From Dyadobacter sandarakinus (GTDB taxonomy: Bacteria; Bacteroidota; Bacteroidia; Cytophagales; Spirosomataceae), in assembly GCF_016894445.1 (NCBI RefSeq), contig NZ_CP056775.1:2544001-2608000 (forward strand): a stretch of DNA of 64,000 bases, read 5' to 3'. A model generated the notes under the pieces. That model saw only the letters and a program-made list of their open reading frames with translations, had not been told where the DNA came from and did no database searches. Of this stretch, positions 15,767 through 23,609 are shown piece after piece. Position 1 is the stretch's first letter. Every line of letters begins with the position of its first letter. Position numbers and translations under genes: made by a program.

Positions 15767-17635
15767 ATGAAAATAAAACATCTACTTACCGCATTACTTT
15801 TGACTGCCGTGCAGAGCAGCTTGTCCGCCCAATCTTTCAACAACTTCCCGGTAACCACCCAAAAGCCGCCGCTGCATGGGAAGCACTGGATGGGCATCAC
15901 GGGAAAACCACTGGCAGCTACCGCGGGTGCGCTCATTTTCGGCAAAGGCGGCAATGCTGTGGATGCTTCGTGCGCCATGCTCGCTGCTACCTGCACCATG
16001 TGGGACGTGCTGAGCTGGGGCGGAGAAACGCAGGCATTGATCTACAACCCGAAAACAAAAAAGGTCATCGCAATTAATGCAATGGGTGTGGCCCCGACGG
16101 GCGCCACGGCCGACTTTTTCAAAAACAAAGGCATGAAATATCCACCCGAGTACGGGCCGCTCGCTGCCACAACACCGGGAACTGCGGGCGGACTGATGAC
16201 CATGCTGGCCGAGTATGGCACAATGAGTCTCAAAGATGTACTCGCACCTGCCATGCAGATGGCCGAAGGTTACCCTATCGAAGCCCAGACGGCCAATGCC
16301 ATCGAGCGTGGAAAAGATGAGATCAAAAAGTGGCCCTACTCTACAAAGGTGTTTCTGCCGCACCTGGGACAGCAGCGGGAAGCTCCCGATGCAGGCGAAA
16401 TCTTTGTACAGAAAGATCTGCATACGACGCTGCAAAAGCTGGTAGATGCCGAGCAGCAAGCTTTGAAAAAAGGCAAAAACCGGAAGGAGGCGATCTATGC
16501 GGCATATGACCGGTTTTATAAAGGTGACATTGCCCGGGAAATTGCACGCAGCTGCCAGGAACAGGGCGGCCTTATTACCGAGCAGGACTTGGCGGGCTGG
16601 AAGGTGAAGATCGAGGAGCCGCTGATGACCACGTACCGCGGTATCGACGTGTACAAAATGCAGCAATGGACACAGGGTCCGGTGATGCTGCAGGCGCTCA
16701 ACATGCTCGAAAACTTTGATCTTAAAGGCATGGGCTACAACTCGTCCAGGTATGTGCATACTTTGTACCAGGTTATGAACCTCGCTTTTGCCGACCGCGA
16801 CTTTTACTATGGCGACCCGGCATTTCAGCCGGAGGAGCCCATGCAGGGACTTATGTCAAAAGCCTACGCCAAAGAGCGCATTAAACAGATCAACTGGGAA
16901 CGTAATGATACCAGGACCCTGCCCGGAGATCCTTATCCGTTTGAAGGCAAAAAGAACCCCTATACCGAGCAGCTGAAAACCTGGGGTAACTTTCAGGCGT
17001 CGGTGCACCGCAATGCCGATGGTTTGAACGACAAGTTTATGGAAGAATTTACAGCCGGCACGACCTCGGTAGAGGCTGCTGACGAAGAGGGATGGGTAGT
17101 CAGCATCACACCCAGCGGGGGCTGGATACCTGCTTGCATTGCGGGGAACACAGGGGTTGGTATGAGCCAGCGGATGCAGTCTTTCGTGCTGGATGCGCGC
17201 GAAAACCCATTCAATGTAGTAGAGCCCGGCAAGCGCCCGCGGGTAACACTTACGCCCAGCCTGGCGCTGAAAGACGGGAAACCATTTGTTTCATTTGCCA
17301 AGCAGGCGGGTGACGAGCAGGACCAGCTCCTGCTTCAGTTTTTTCTGAACATGGTGGAATTTGGTATGACGGTACAGGAAGCTACGGAGGCTCCCAGCTT
17401 TAAAACGCTGCAGATGTACGCCAGTTTCGGAGCACATGAGAAAGATCCCGGCGGACTGATCCTCAACGAGTCCATGCCGGACTGGACACGTAAGGAACTT
17501 TCGCGCATGGGTTACAAGCTCTCGTACCAGCCGCGCACCAGCGGGCCCATCAACGCCATTTATTTTGACTGGCAGCACGGAAGCTTTTGGGGAGGTTCCA
17601 GCAACCATGGAGAAGATTACGGCATAGGCTGGTAA
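15767..17635 (+). CDS. Gamma-glutamyltransferase (Ntn-hydrolase) family protein
   Basis: 622 residues with a signal peptide (about 1-21, SLSAQ). The family pattern is clear: GKPLAATAGALIFGKGGNAVDASCAM near the N-terminus, YGPLAATTPGTAGGL, LITEQDLAGWKV, and the autoprocessing site FTAGTTSVEAADEEG where Thr432 (or Thr433) would become the N-terminal nucleophile of the small subunit. The acceptor-side GGSSNHGEDYGIGW is at the C-terminus. Such enzymes act in the periplasm and cleave gamma-glutamyl compounds such as glutathione. The usual TTH of true GGTs is TTS here, so it could belong to a related GGT-like branch with another amide substrate. Monocistronic. Confidence 0.9.
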   Translation: MKIKHLLTALLLTAVQSSLSAQSFNNFPVTTQKPPLHGKHWMGITGKPLAATAGALIFGKGGNAVDASCAMLAATCTMWDVLSWGGETQALIYNPKTKKVIAINAMGVAPTGATADFFKNKGMKYPPEYGPLAATTPGTAGGLMTMLAEYGTMSLKDVLAPAMQMAEGYPIEAQTANAIERGKDEIKKWPYSTKVFLPHLGQQREAPDAGEIFVQKDLHTTLQKLVDAEQQALKKGKNRKEAIYAAYDRFYKGDIAREIARSCQEQGGLITEQDLAGWKVKIEEPLMTTYRGIDVYKMQQWTQGPVMLQALNMLENFDLKGMGYNSSRYVHTLYQVMNLAFADRDFYYGDPAFQPEEPMQGLMSKAYAKERIKQINWERNDTRTLPGDPYPFEGKKNPYTEQLKTWGNFQASVHRNADGLNDKFMEEFTAGTTSVEAADEEGWVVSITPSGGWIPACIAGNTGVGMSQRMQSFVLDARENPFNVVEPGKRPRVTLTPSLALKDGKPFVSFAKQAGDEQDQLLLQFFLNMVEFGMTVQEATEAPSFKTLQMYASFGAHEKDPGGLILNESMPDWTRKELSRMGYKLSYQPRTSGPINAIYFDWQHGSFWGGSSNHGEDYGIGW

Positions 17636-17671
17636 AAAAATGAGGGTGGCCTGTAAAAACAAGCCACCCTT
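17634..17671. terminator. Bidirectional terminator between convergent genes
   Basis: AGGGTGGC (17643-17650), a 12-nt loop, GCCACCCT (17663-17670). Read leftward, the stem is followed after two bases by a T7 run, so it best serves the ferritin-like genes; the rightward T tract is short. Confidence 0.8.
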
Positions 17672-17706
17672 TCACAACCATACTCACTCTACACCAATTA
17701 AACTTC

Positions 17707-18531
17707 TTACTTTTTGATGAACGGAGTGGCAATTGCCAGTACTTCGTCCATAGTCAATATTTCGTCGAACGCTTCTGTTGCTGCCTTGAATACTGCATCG
17801 CTTGGAATTCCTTCCAGACCATCCAGTCCGACCAGATTAATACCTGCCTGTACAACCGTCGACTCGCTGGTTGAACCTTTATAAACTGCCTCAGGAGAAC
17901 CTTCGTCCAAAGTAATCCAGCCTTTGATCGCTGCATTATTTCTGATTTTACCCAGAATCCTTCTTGAAATGGATGCATGGCGCGCCTCAATCGAGTGGAT
18001 CTGCAAGGCAGCCTGAAGATACGGCTTGTCCTGTGCCGCCTGCAGGTTACCTGCCTGGCCTTTGTAAGCCCTCACACCGGTATCTTCAAATGCATGCGAA
18101 AGGAAAACGAAGGTATCAAAGTTGGTAAATGGAGCCAGCGTGCCGCCTGCGGTAAAATCAAATGTAGGCTTGGCTACTGCTTTTGCACCTAATGCCGTTT
18201 TCAGAAATGCAACGTGCTGGGTTTCGTGCTTGCCGATTTGTGTGAACACACGCTTGTACATATCCGGGATCAGACCGGTAGCTGCGTTTCCAAGTTGATA
18301 AAATTCATCTTCCAGGTATTCCAGCGTGAGCGCATAGTTTAGTACGTTGATCGCGGCGTCGGATTGTGCGTAGGCTTTGTTCACCACAGTTGCCAGCACG
18401 GCCGGAGCAGCCATAGTAGCCATTTTACGGCTTACGCGGTTCAGGAAAAAACGACGTGATGCGTGCTCAATCCGGCCAACTGCATCGCCGTCAAATTTTT
18501 CAAGACTATCAAGTATATTGAAGAAATTCAT
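17707..18531 (-). CDS. Ferritin-like domain protein with Tat-type leader
   Basis: 274 residues. The leader has a twin-arginine pattern (ASRRFFLNRVSRK) followed by a hydrophobic stretch ending VVNKAYAQ, so folded export with metal loaded is likely. The four-helix ferritin-like bundle (about 60-200) shows metal-ligand candidates in ALTLEYLEDEFYQ, KHETQHVAFL, FEDTGVRAYKG and HSIEARHASISRRI, the pattern of the desiccation-related Ferritin_2 family. It probably binds a di-iron or other metal site in the periplasm; its activity is unknown. It follows a related gene with a 27-bp gap, so the two form an operon. Confidence 0.88.
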   Translation of the reverse strand: MNFFNILDSLEKFDGDAVGRIEHASRRFFLNRVSRKMATMAAPAVLATVVNKAYAQSDAAINVLNYALTLEYLEDEFYQLGNAATGLIPDMYKRVFTQIGKHETQHVAFLKTALGAKAVAKPTFDFTAGGTLAPFTNFDTFVFLSHAFEDTGVRAYKGQAGNLQAAQDKPYLQAALQIHSIEARHASISRRILGKIRNNAAIKGWITLDEGSPEAVYKGSTSESTVVQAGINLVGLDGLEGIPSDAVFKAATEAFDEILTMDEVLAIATPFIKK

Positions 18532-18558
18532 TTTGTTCCGATGTTAAAAGGTTAATGA

Positions 18559-19248
18559 TTATTGAGGAAGGCCGCTTCCGCTGATTTTGTTAACCACAAA
18601 TGGCTGTACCGCTGGCAGGATTACACCCGGCTTCGAAGCAAGATCCAATCCGTTTGCGTCGATGATATCGTCGCCTGCGAAGTCGGCAGAGTTAGGGTTC
18701 AGCAAATCGCGGATCGCTGAGGCGTGACGTGCTTCCACAGACACGATTTTACCTGCAACCAACAGATAATTAACATCGGTAATCAGGTTACCGGCACCAT
18801 TGTAGGCAGATACGCCGGTATCTTCAAAAATCTTCGCTGCACCCAGTACACTCGCTCGGTCTGAGAAATTAATGCCGGCAAAGTTGGGGGTCAGGCCCTT
18901 GATCGCAGCACCGCCCAGTGCTGCTTTGAAAAACTGACGGTGGATGATTTCATGGTACATGATGTCCGTCAGGATTGTTTTCTCTTCGGCAGTCATGCCG
19001 GAGTAAGGGGTTGCAATAACTTGAGTGTAGAAGGCAGCTTCCAGTTGTTCCAGCGCGTAGGCATAGTTGAGGATACCGACATCTCCGGTTCCCAGATCCA
19101 CTACCTGGCTGTCAACCTCGTGATCTTCAAGTGTGCAGGACATAATGAACGCCCCTGTAGCTGCGGCAACTCCTGCTGATCTTAAAAAGTAACGTCTGTT
19201 TACTTTTTCCAGCACAGGACCGGCATTTGTCAGTAAGTTTTTTTCCAT
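18559..19248 (-). CDS. Ferritin-like domain protein, paralogue, Tat/lipoprotein-type leader
   Basis: 229 residues from ATG 19248 (the longer frame begins with TTG at 19281). The leader reads VNRRYFLRSAGVAAATGAFIMSC: a twin-arginine motif plus a Cys in a plausible lipobox, so this may be a Tat-exported lipoprotein. The ferritin-like core matches its neighbour (AYALEQLEAAFYTQ, MYHEIIHRQFFKAALG, FEDTGVSAYNGAG, VSVEARHASAIRDL). It is first in a two-gene operon with the gene at 17707. The pair may form a hetero-oligomer; that is inference. Confidence 0.87.
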   Translation of the reverse strand: MEKNLLTNAGPVLEKVNRRYFLRSAGVAAATGAFIMSCTLEDHEVDSQVVDLGTGDVGILNYAYALEQLEAAFYTQVIATPYSGMTAEEKTILTDIMYHEIIHRQFFKAALGGAAIKGLTPNFAGINFSDRASVLGAAKIFEDTGVSAYNGAGNLITDVNYLLVAGKIVSVEARHASAIRDLLNPNSADFAGDDIIDANGLDLASKPGVILPAVQPFVVNKISGSGLPQ

Positions 19249-19452
19249 CACGGTAGTCGTATTAGAAGTTTTATTGAGCAAATAATGATTTGCCCATATC
19301 TACGCTGACTATCAGGAAAAAGATTGATTGGTTTTAAAGATTTTGGAGAAAATTTTCAACTGCGAAACCGGCATATTGAACTATACCTGCAAAGACATGG
19401 CGCTGCACACCAAATCATTGCATTTGTCCAATAATTTCTACAAAGTAAATTT

Positions 19453-20622
19453 TCAGGAGCGAGCCAGAACAGGCTTCGCGCGGACAGGATTTTTGACAAG
19501 CGAATGCATAACTTTCTTCTCCTTGTTGCGCCGGCCCCACCAGATGTAAAACCCTGTAATGGGCAGGGAGGCGATGATCAGACTTGCAAAAAACGCCAGT
19601 ATTTTCCCCGGCAGCCCGAGTATGGCGCCTACATGGATATCATAGTTGGCGCGCATGATCTTGTCACCCAGCCCAGCTTTGTCAAAGCGGTTCCATACGT
19701 GCTTTACGGGAAGTTCTTTCAGGGTATACTGGTCAAAATACCGGTAGTCGATCTGCCAGTAGGTGGACGCATCAGGGTTGATATTGGCATTGACGGAAGC
19801 CGATTTAGTGTCCGGAATGTGCACTTCAATGGACTCCGCATCGGGATGTTCTTTCAGCATACGCAGCCATATCTGGTCGATGGCCGGTACGGCAAGGCTG
19901 GCCTGAGCAGTAGTATCAGAACCCGGATCATAGTACGGAACGAACTCCTTACCGCCGGTAGTGGTGGCATACCAGGCACTCGAAAACCACTGGTAGCCCC
20001 ATACGAGCCCGGTAACCGCAAAGATGATCCCCAGCCACGATGCATAAAAACCAAGTACATTATGCAGGTCGTAATTTTTTCTGCGCCAGCGCGCATCCCA
20101 CTTGATCGAGAAGCGCTGCCTGGCTGCCGCCTTGTTTTTGGGCCACCAGAGTACGATGCCGCTGATCATCATCGCAAAAAACACAAGCGTCGCGCCCGCT
20201 ACGATCGGCTGACCGATTTCGTGCGGCAGCCAAAGGTAAAAGTGGCCGTCAAGGATAAAGGGAAAGAAACCCGCCTCCATATCCTTTACCTCCAACACTT
20301 TACCCGAGTACGGATTGATATACACTACATTGTAATACTCCTCAAACTGGTAGTAAATCGCCTGCACTGCATCGGTCTTGCTTTCGTACAAAACAGCATG
20401 CAAATGCCGGCCAGGCAAAGCTGCGTCTGCAATCCCCCTGATTTTGGATGGTGGCAGAAAGTTGCGGTTCTCAGCGGCCACAAAGCGGTAGGGCTGGGTA
20501 GCATCCTGTATCTCTGCCTGAAAGGCGTACATACAGCCTGTAATGGCAATAATAAAAACGATGATACCGGAAATCAGGCCGAGCCAGAGATGGAGAAAAC
20601 CAACCGCTTTTTTGAGAGACAC
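19453..20622 (-). CDS. PepSY-associated transmembrane protein (iron-uptake reductase-like)
   Basis: 389 residues with four to five membrane spans: VGFLHLWLGLISGIIVFIIA at the N-terminus, AGATLVFFAMMISGIVLWW, the span after YDLHNVLGFYASW, and ILAFFASLIIASLPITGFYIWW at the C-terminus. The PepSY domains lie in the periplasmic loops. His residues at membrane faces (HLWLG, DLHNVLGFY, YDIHVGAILG) could bind haem, as in siderophore-reductase-like members. The family is often linked to TonB-dependent iron uptake, but no iron receptor is adjacent. A palindrome at the -33 position of a good -7 box (20662-20704) suggests repression. The role is inferred from family only. Confidence 0.88.
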   Translation of the reverse strand: MSLKKAVGFLHLWLGLISGIIVFIIAITGCMYAFQAEIQDATQPYRFVAAENRNFLPPSKIRGIADAALPGRHLHAVLYESKTDAVQAIYYQFEEYYNVVYINPYSGKVLEVKDMEAGFFPFILDGHFYLWLPHEIGQPIVAGATLVFFAMMISGIVLWWPKNKAAARQRFSIKWDARWRRKNYDLHNVLGFYASWLGIIFAVTGLVWGYQWFSSAWYATTTGGKEFVPYYDPGSDTTAQASLAVPAIDQIWLRMLKEHPDAESIEVHIPDTKSASVNANINPDASTYWQIDYRYFDQYTLKELPVKHVWNRFDKAGLGDKIMRANYDIHVGAILGLPGKILAFFASLIIASLPITGFYIWWGRRNKEKKVMHSLVKNPVRAKPVLARS

Positions 20623-20661
20623 GTTTAACAGATGTTTTAGCCTATGTTCGTTTATCGTTCA

Positions 20662-20704
20662 CAAAAATAGGTCAAAATTCATTATCTGGACTAATTATAA
20701 TTAG
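20662..20704 (-). promoter_or_regulatory. Promoter and palindrome upstream of the PepSY gene
   Basis: Read leftward, TATTTTTG (complement of 20662-20669) is a perfect TAnnTTTG -7 box 40 bp before the ATG. Where the -33 box should be lies CTAATTATAATTAG (20691-20704), a perfect palindrome. It could be a Fur-like or other repressor site. Confidence 0.4.
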
Positions 20705-20734
20705 GAAATCCGGCACGCAGCCGTATATTAGTTG

Positions 20735-21730
20735 TTAGTAACTGATTATGAGCTTCTTCTTCACGCGAACCGGTTTTCCAAAGTGGGGCTCGCCATGTTT
20801 CCAGCTGAATGGCTGCATGTTCACCTTCCGCTTCCAGCCCGAACCTTTGGTTTTGGCTGAGTGATATATGATCCAGTCTTGTCCTTTAATGTTCAGAAAC
20901 GACGCATGGCCGGGGCTGTACACCCGCCGCGCACTTTCAAATGCAGGCTCTGGCTTTTTAGTCCAGCTTGCGGGGTCCATCGGATCAGTGCCGGTCAGTT
21001 GCAGTTGTCCGAGGCAGTAATAGTCCGACCAGCTGCCCGCAGCGGAGTAGATCACAAAGGTTTTGCCATCGTGCTGCAGCACCTGCGGTCCCTCATTGAT
21101 TGTAGGCAAACCATTTCCTGAACCCCGCTTTTCCCATTCATACTCTGGCTTGGAAATCAGTACGCGGCCTGCGCTGACCTGCACCGGCGACTGCATGGGT
21201 GCGATATACAGGTTCTGTGCCTCGTTCGCATCTCCTGCCCATCCCGACCAGATAAAGTACAGCTTGCCGCCCAGTTCCAGGGGTGTTCCGTCAATCGCCC
21301 ATTTTTCGGTCTGAAGCTCCCCTGCCATCTCAAACCCGGAGCTGATCTCTGCCGTCCTGGATTGGAGCACGTACATGCGGTGATGCTCGTTCTGTCCATT
21401 GTCTGCTGCGACGTAGATGTACCATTTGCCTTGCAGGAAGTGCAGCTCAGGAGCCCACAGCTCTTTGGAGTATGCCTTACCCTCCGGCGGCGACCATGAT
21501 GTAATTTCGCGTCCCTCATCCATGTCGTGGGCAAACCTGGCTGCGCGCACGCGCACGGCATTGCCTTCGCTGTAACAGTAGTAAAACAGGCTGTCCTTTT
21601 TCGTCATCCAGGGATCTGCCCCATTTTCAAGGATCGGGTTTTTGAAAGTAAATTTTTGCGCAAATGCTGCTGGTGCCATTTGAAGGAAAATGATCAGCAG
21701 AAAGCCGGACGCACGACGCATTGAAATCAT
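20735..21730 (-). CDS. Glycoside hydrolase family 43-type enzyme
   Basis: 331 residues with a signal peptide (about 1-25, AAFAQ). GH43 five-bladed propeller signs: NPILENGADPWM with general base Asp39, SKELWAPELHFLQGKWYIYVAAD, EKWAIDGTPLELGGKLYFIWSG with pKa-modulating Asp147, INEGPQVLQHDG with general acid Glu213, and VYSPGHASFLN near the C-terminus. Family members release arabinose or xylose from plant polymers; the layout fits a single-domain alpha-L-arabinofuranosidase-like enzyme. It is probably periplasmic and expressed on its own. The specificity is not decided. Confidence 0.92.
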   Translation of the reverse strand: MISMRRASGFLLIIFLQMAPAAFAQKFTFKNPILENGADPWMTKKDSLFYYCYSEGNAVRVRAARFAHDMDEGREITSWSPPEGKAYSKELWAPELHFLQGKWYIYVAADNGQNEHHRMYVLQSRTAEISSGFEMAGELQTEKWAIDGTPLELGGKLYFIWSGWAGDANEAQNLYIAPMQSPVQVSAGRVLISKPEYEWEKRGSGNGLPTINEGPQVLQHDGKTFVIYSAAGSWSDYYCLGQLQLTGTDPMDPASWTKKPEPAFESARRVYSPGHASFLNIKGQDWIIYHSAKTKGSGWKRKVNMQPFSWKHGEPHFGKPVRVKKKLIISY

Positions 21731-21796
21731 GTATGCTTGTTTTTATAGTACCAGTTGATTGACGCTGCAAGAAACCACATTTTACCCCATTTAAAC

Positions 21797-21830
21797 AAAA
21801 AAAGACCGGAAGCAAATGCCTCCGGTCTTT
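21797..21830 (-). terminator. Terminator after the TIG-domain lipoprotein gene
   Basis: AAAGACCGGA / TCCGGTCTTT stem with a short internal loop. On the minus strand it ends in TTTTTTTG, 31 bp beyond the stop of the gene at 21861. Confidence 0.88.
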
Positions 21831-21860
21831 CTAATTCTGACACCAATTATAAGTTCTTGT

Positions 21861-23555
21861 TTATTTGTATTGCGTATTCTGCGGATCGAAGTTGGTCCAG
21901 CCCTGCGTCCAGTCGGTAGTTCCGAAAGCACCGCGGAAAGTTTCTTTTGTAAAGAATGCATCAGCACCTTTGCCTTCCCATACAGCACCTGTCAGCACCG
22001 GTGAACCTGTTTGCGGCAGGAACGACGGACCAGCCAGGTTGAAGTTGTTAGCATTCAGCATCAGGTCAGCAAGGGTAGTAACAATCGTGTTTTTGCGGGC
22101 AGCTGCTCCGAAGTAAGCCGTAGCCTGCTCATCGGACACGCCGGTCGCAGCGCGGTCGCCACGTACGGGTGTTGTCACATTTGCCAGGACAATTCCTTTC
22201 AGATCAAGCGTTCCGGCAGTTGCATGCGCCAGTGTATTGGCACCATCCAGACGAAATCCTTCGGGATAGCCTACCAACAAGGTGTTGTAAATGCTGATAT
22301 CGGTGTTTCGGCGAAGGTGCATAGCCGACTGGTAAGGACCGCTGCCTGAGTTGGTATTGGTATTAGGGGTACCGCCGAAAACAAAGTTACTTACGTTTGC
22401 AAATACAGGCGCTGTCAAAGGCATACCAGCATTCGGGCCGGTAGCAGGCTCACCGTTTCCATTAAAGTTGTCGGACTCAAAACCATTCGATCCGGACTGA
22501 TCGGAGTACTCTGGGTCACGCAGGGACAATGCATACTGCACTTTTCCAGTGAAGCCCCAGTCCGTATCCCAGTCATCATCAAATCCACGGTAAGCAACCA
22601 GGTATTTTGCATTCACGGTTCCACCAAACCATTCGTAAGAGTCGTCGCCGCTGTAGGATACCTGCACGTGGTCAATCGTAGTTCCTGAACCTACTGCATA
22701 AAGCGTAAGACCATTTATCTCAGAGTTGGCCGTATTGCTGAGGGCGATACCTGCAAACTCTATACGTACATACTGAAGTGTTCCTGAATTATCGTCAGCG
22801 ATACCGGCGGTTCCAAGACCTGCTTTATCTTTTCCGCCGCGGATGCCGCCTTCGGGTGCTGTTGCACCGGGACGGTTGTGAGGTGCTTTTCCAATCAGTA
22901 CCACACCACCCCAGTCTCCATAGCTGCGGCTTCCTGCATCTTTCAGGGATGTAAATACGATGGGCTCAGTGGCGGTACCCGCAGCACTGATTTTGGCACC
23001 TGCTTCAATGATCAGCGTACCACCCTGGCCGGATGCAAGTGGATCCTGCTCTTTCGGGGCACCTTTGATGATCGTTCCGGGCTGAATGGTCAGGGTGACG
23101 CCGGAATTTACATATACAAAACCCTTCAGGATATAAACCTTATCCTTCGTCCAGGTTGTATTGGCAGTGATTTCGCCTACCACATCCTGTGTGGCACGGG
23201 AGGAAATTGTAAAGTCCTGCGCACTCGTTGCGGTAGACGAACCTACCGTTACCGTTACTTTCCCTGTTGTAGCATTCGCAGGAACAGTCACTTCAAGAGC
23301 CGTGGTCGTTGCAGCCGTAACAGTCGCATCCACATTATTGAACTTTACTTTATTGTTGGCAGCAGTTGCATCAAATTTGGTACCTGTAATAACCACCTTC
23401 GTGCCGGGAAGACCAGTTGCCGGGGTCAGCGTGGTAATGGCAAGTACAGGCTCAGCCGGTGTAGGTTCATCATCATTTTTGCAGGAAGTCACCATGGCGA
23501 ACACACCGAGCAACATCAGCAGAAGAAGGTAATGCTTGTGTTTTAACAAGTTCAT
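21861..23555 (-). CDS. IPT/TIG-domain lipoprotein with beta-helix-like C-terminal part
   Basis: 564 residues. A lipoprotein signal ends AMVTSC and the Cys is followed by KNDDEP, an acidic +2 to +6 stretch like the surface-export signal of Bacteroidota lipoproteins. An IPT/TIG domain follows (about 38-118, LTPATGLPGTKVVITGTKFD). After about residue 125 come short strand repeats typical of a right-handed beta-helix (VTLTIQPGTIIKG, GGTLIIEAGAKISAAG, GDWGGVVLIGKAP) and a conserved acidic FDDDWDTDWGF segment. It lies 54 bp after a TonB-dependent receptor and is presumably its surface partner, comparable in position to SusD. The ligand is unknown. Confidence 0.87.
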   Translation of the reverse strand: MNLLKHKHYLLLLMLLGVFAMVTSCKNDDEPTPAEPVLAITTLTPATGLPGTKVVITGTKFDATAANNKVKFNNVDATVTAATTTALEVTVPANATTGKVTVTVGSSTATSAQDFTISSRATQDVVGEITANTTWTKDKVYILKGFVYVNSGVTLTIQPGTIIKGAPKEQDPLASGQGGTLIIEAGAKISAAGTATEPIVFTSLKDAGSRSYGDWGGVVLIGKAPHNRPGATAPEGGIRGGKDKAGLGTAGIADDNSGTLQYVRIEFAGIALSNTANSEINGLTLYAVGSGTTIDHVQVSYSGDDSYEWFGGTVNAKYLVAYRGFDDDWDTDWGFTGKVQYALSLRDPEYSDQSGSNGFESDNFNGNGEPATGPNAGMPLTAPVFANVSNFVFGGTPNTNTNSGSGPYQSAMHLRRNTDISIYNTLLVGYPEGFRLDGANTLAHATAGTLDLKGIVLANVTTPVRGDRAATGVSDEQATAYFGAAARKNTIVTTLADLMLNANNFNLAGPSFLPQTGSPVLTGAVWEGKGADAFFTKETFRGAFGTTDWTQGWTNFDPQNTQYK

Positions 23556-23609
23556 AATCTGGTTGTTTAATAAGAAAGATTTATATTCAGCTAGTGGTGA
23601 ATCGTCGTA

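Noticed and set aside
15794..16759. 321-codon open frame on the minus strand
   Set aside because: Antisense to the gamma-glutamyltransferase gene, which has complete catalytic motifs.
19504..20628. 374-codon open frame on the plus strand
   Set aside because: Fully antisense to the PepSY protein gene; no signal peptide or family pattern, and rich in residues typical of reverse-complement reading.
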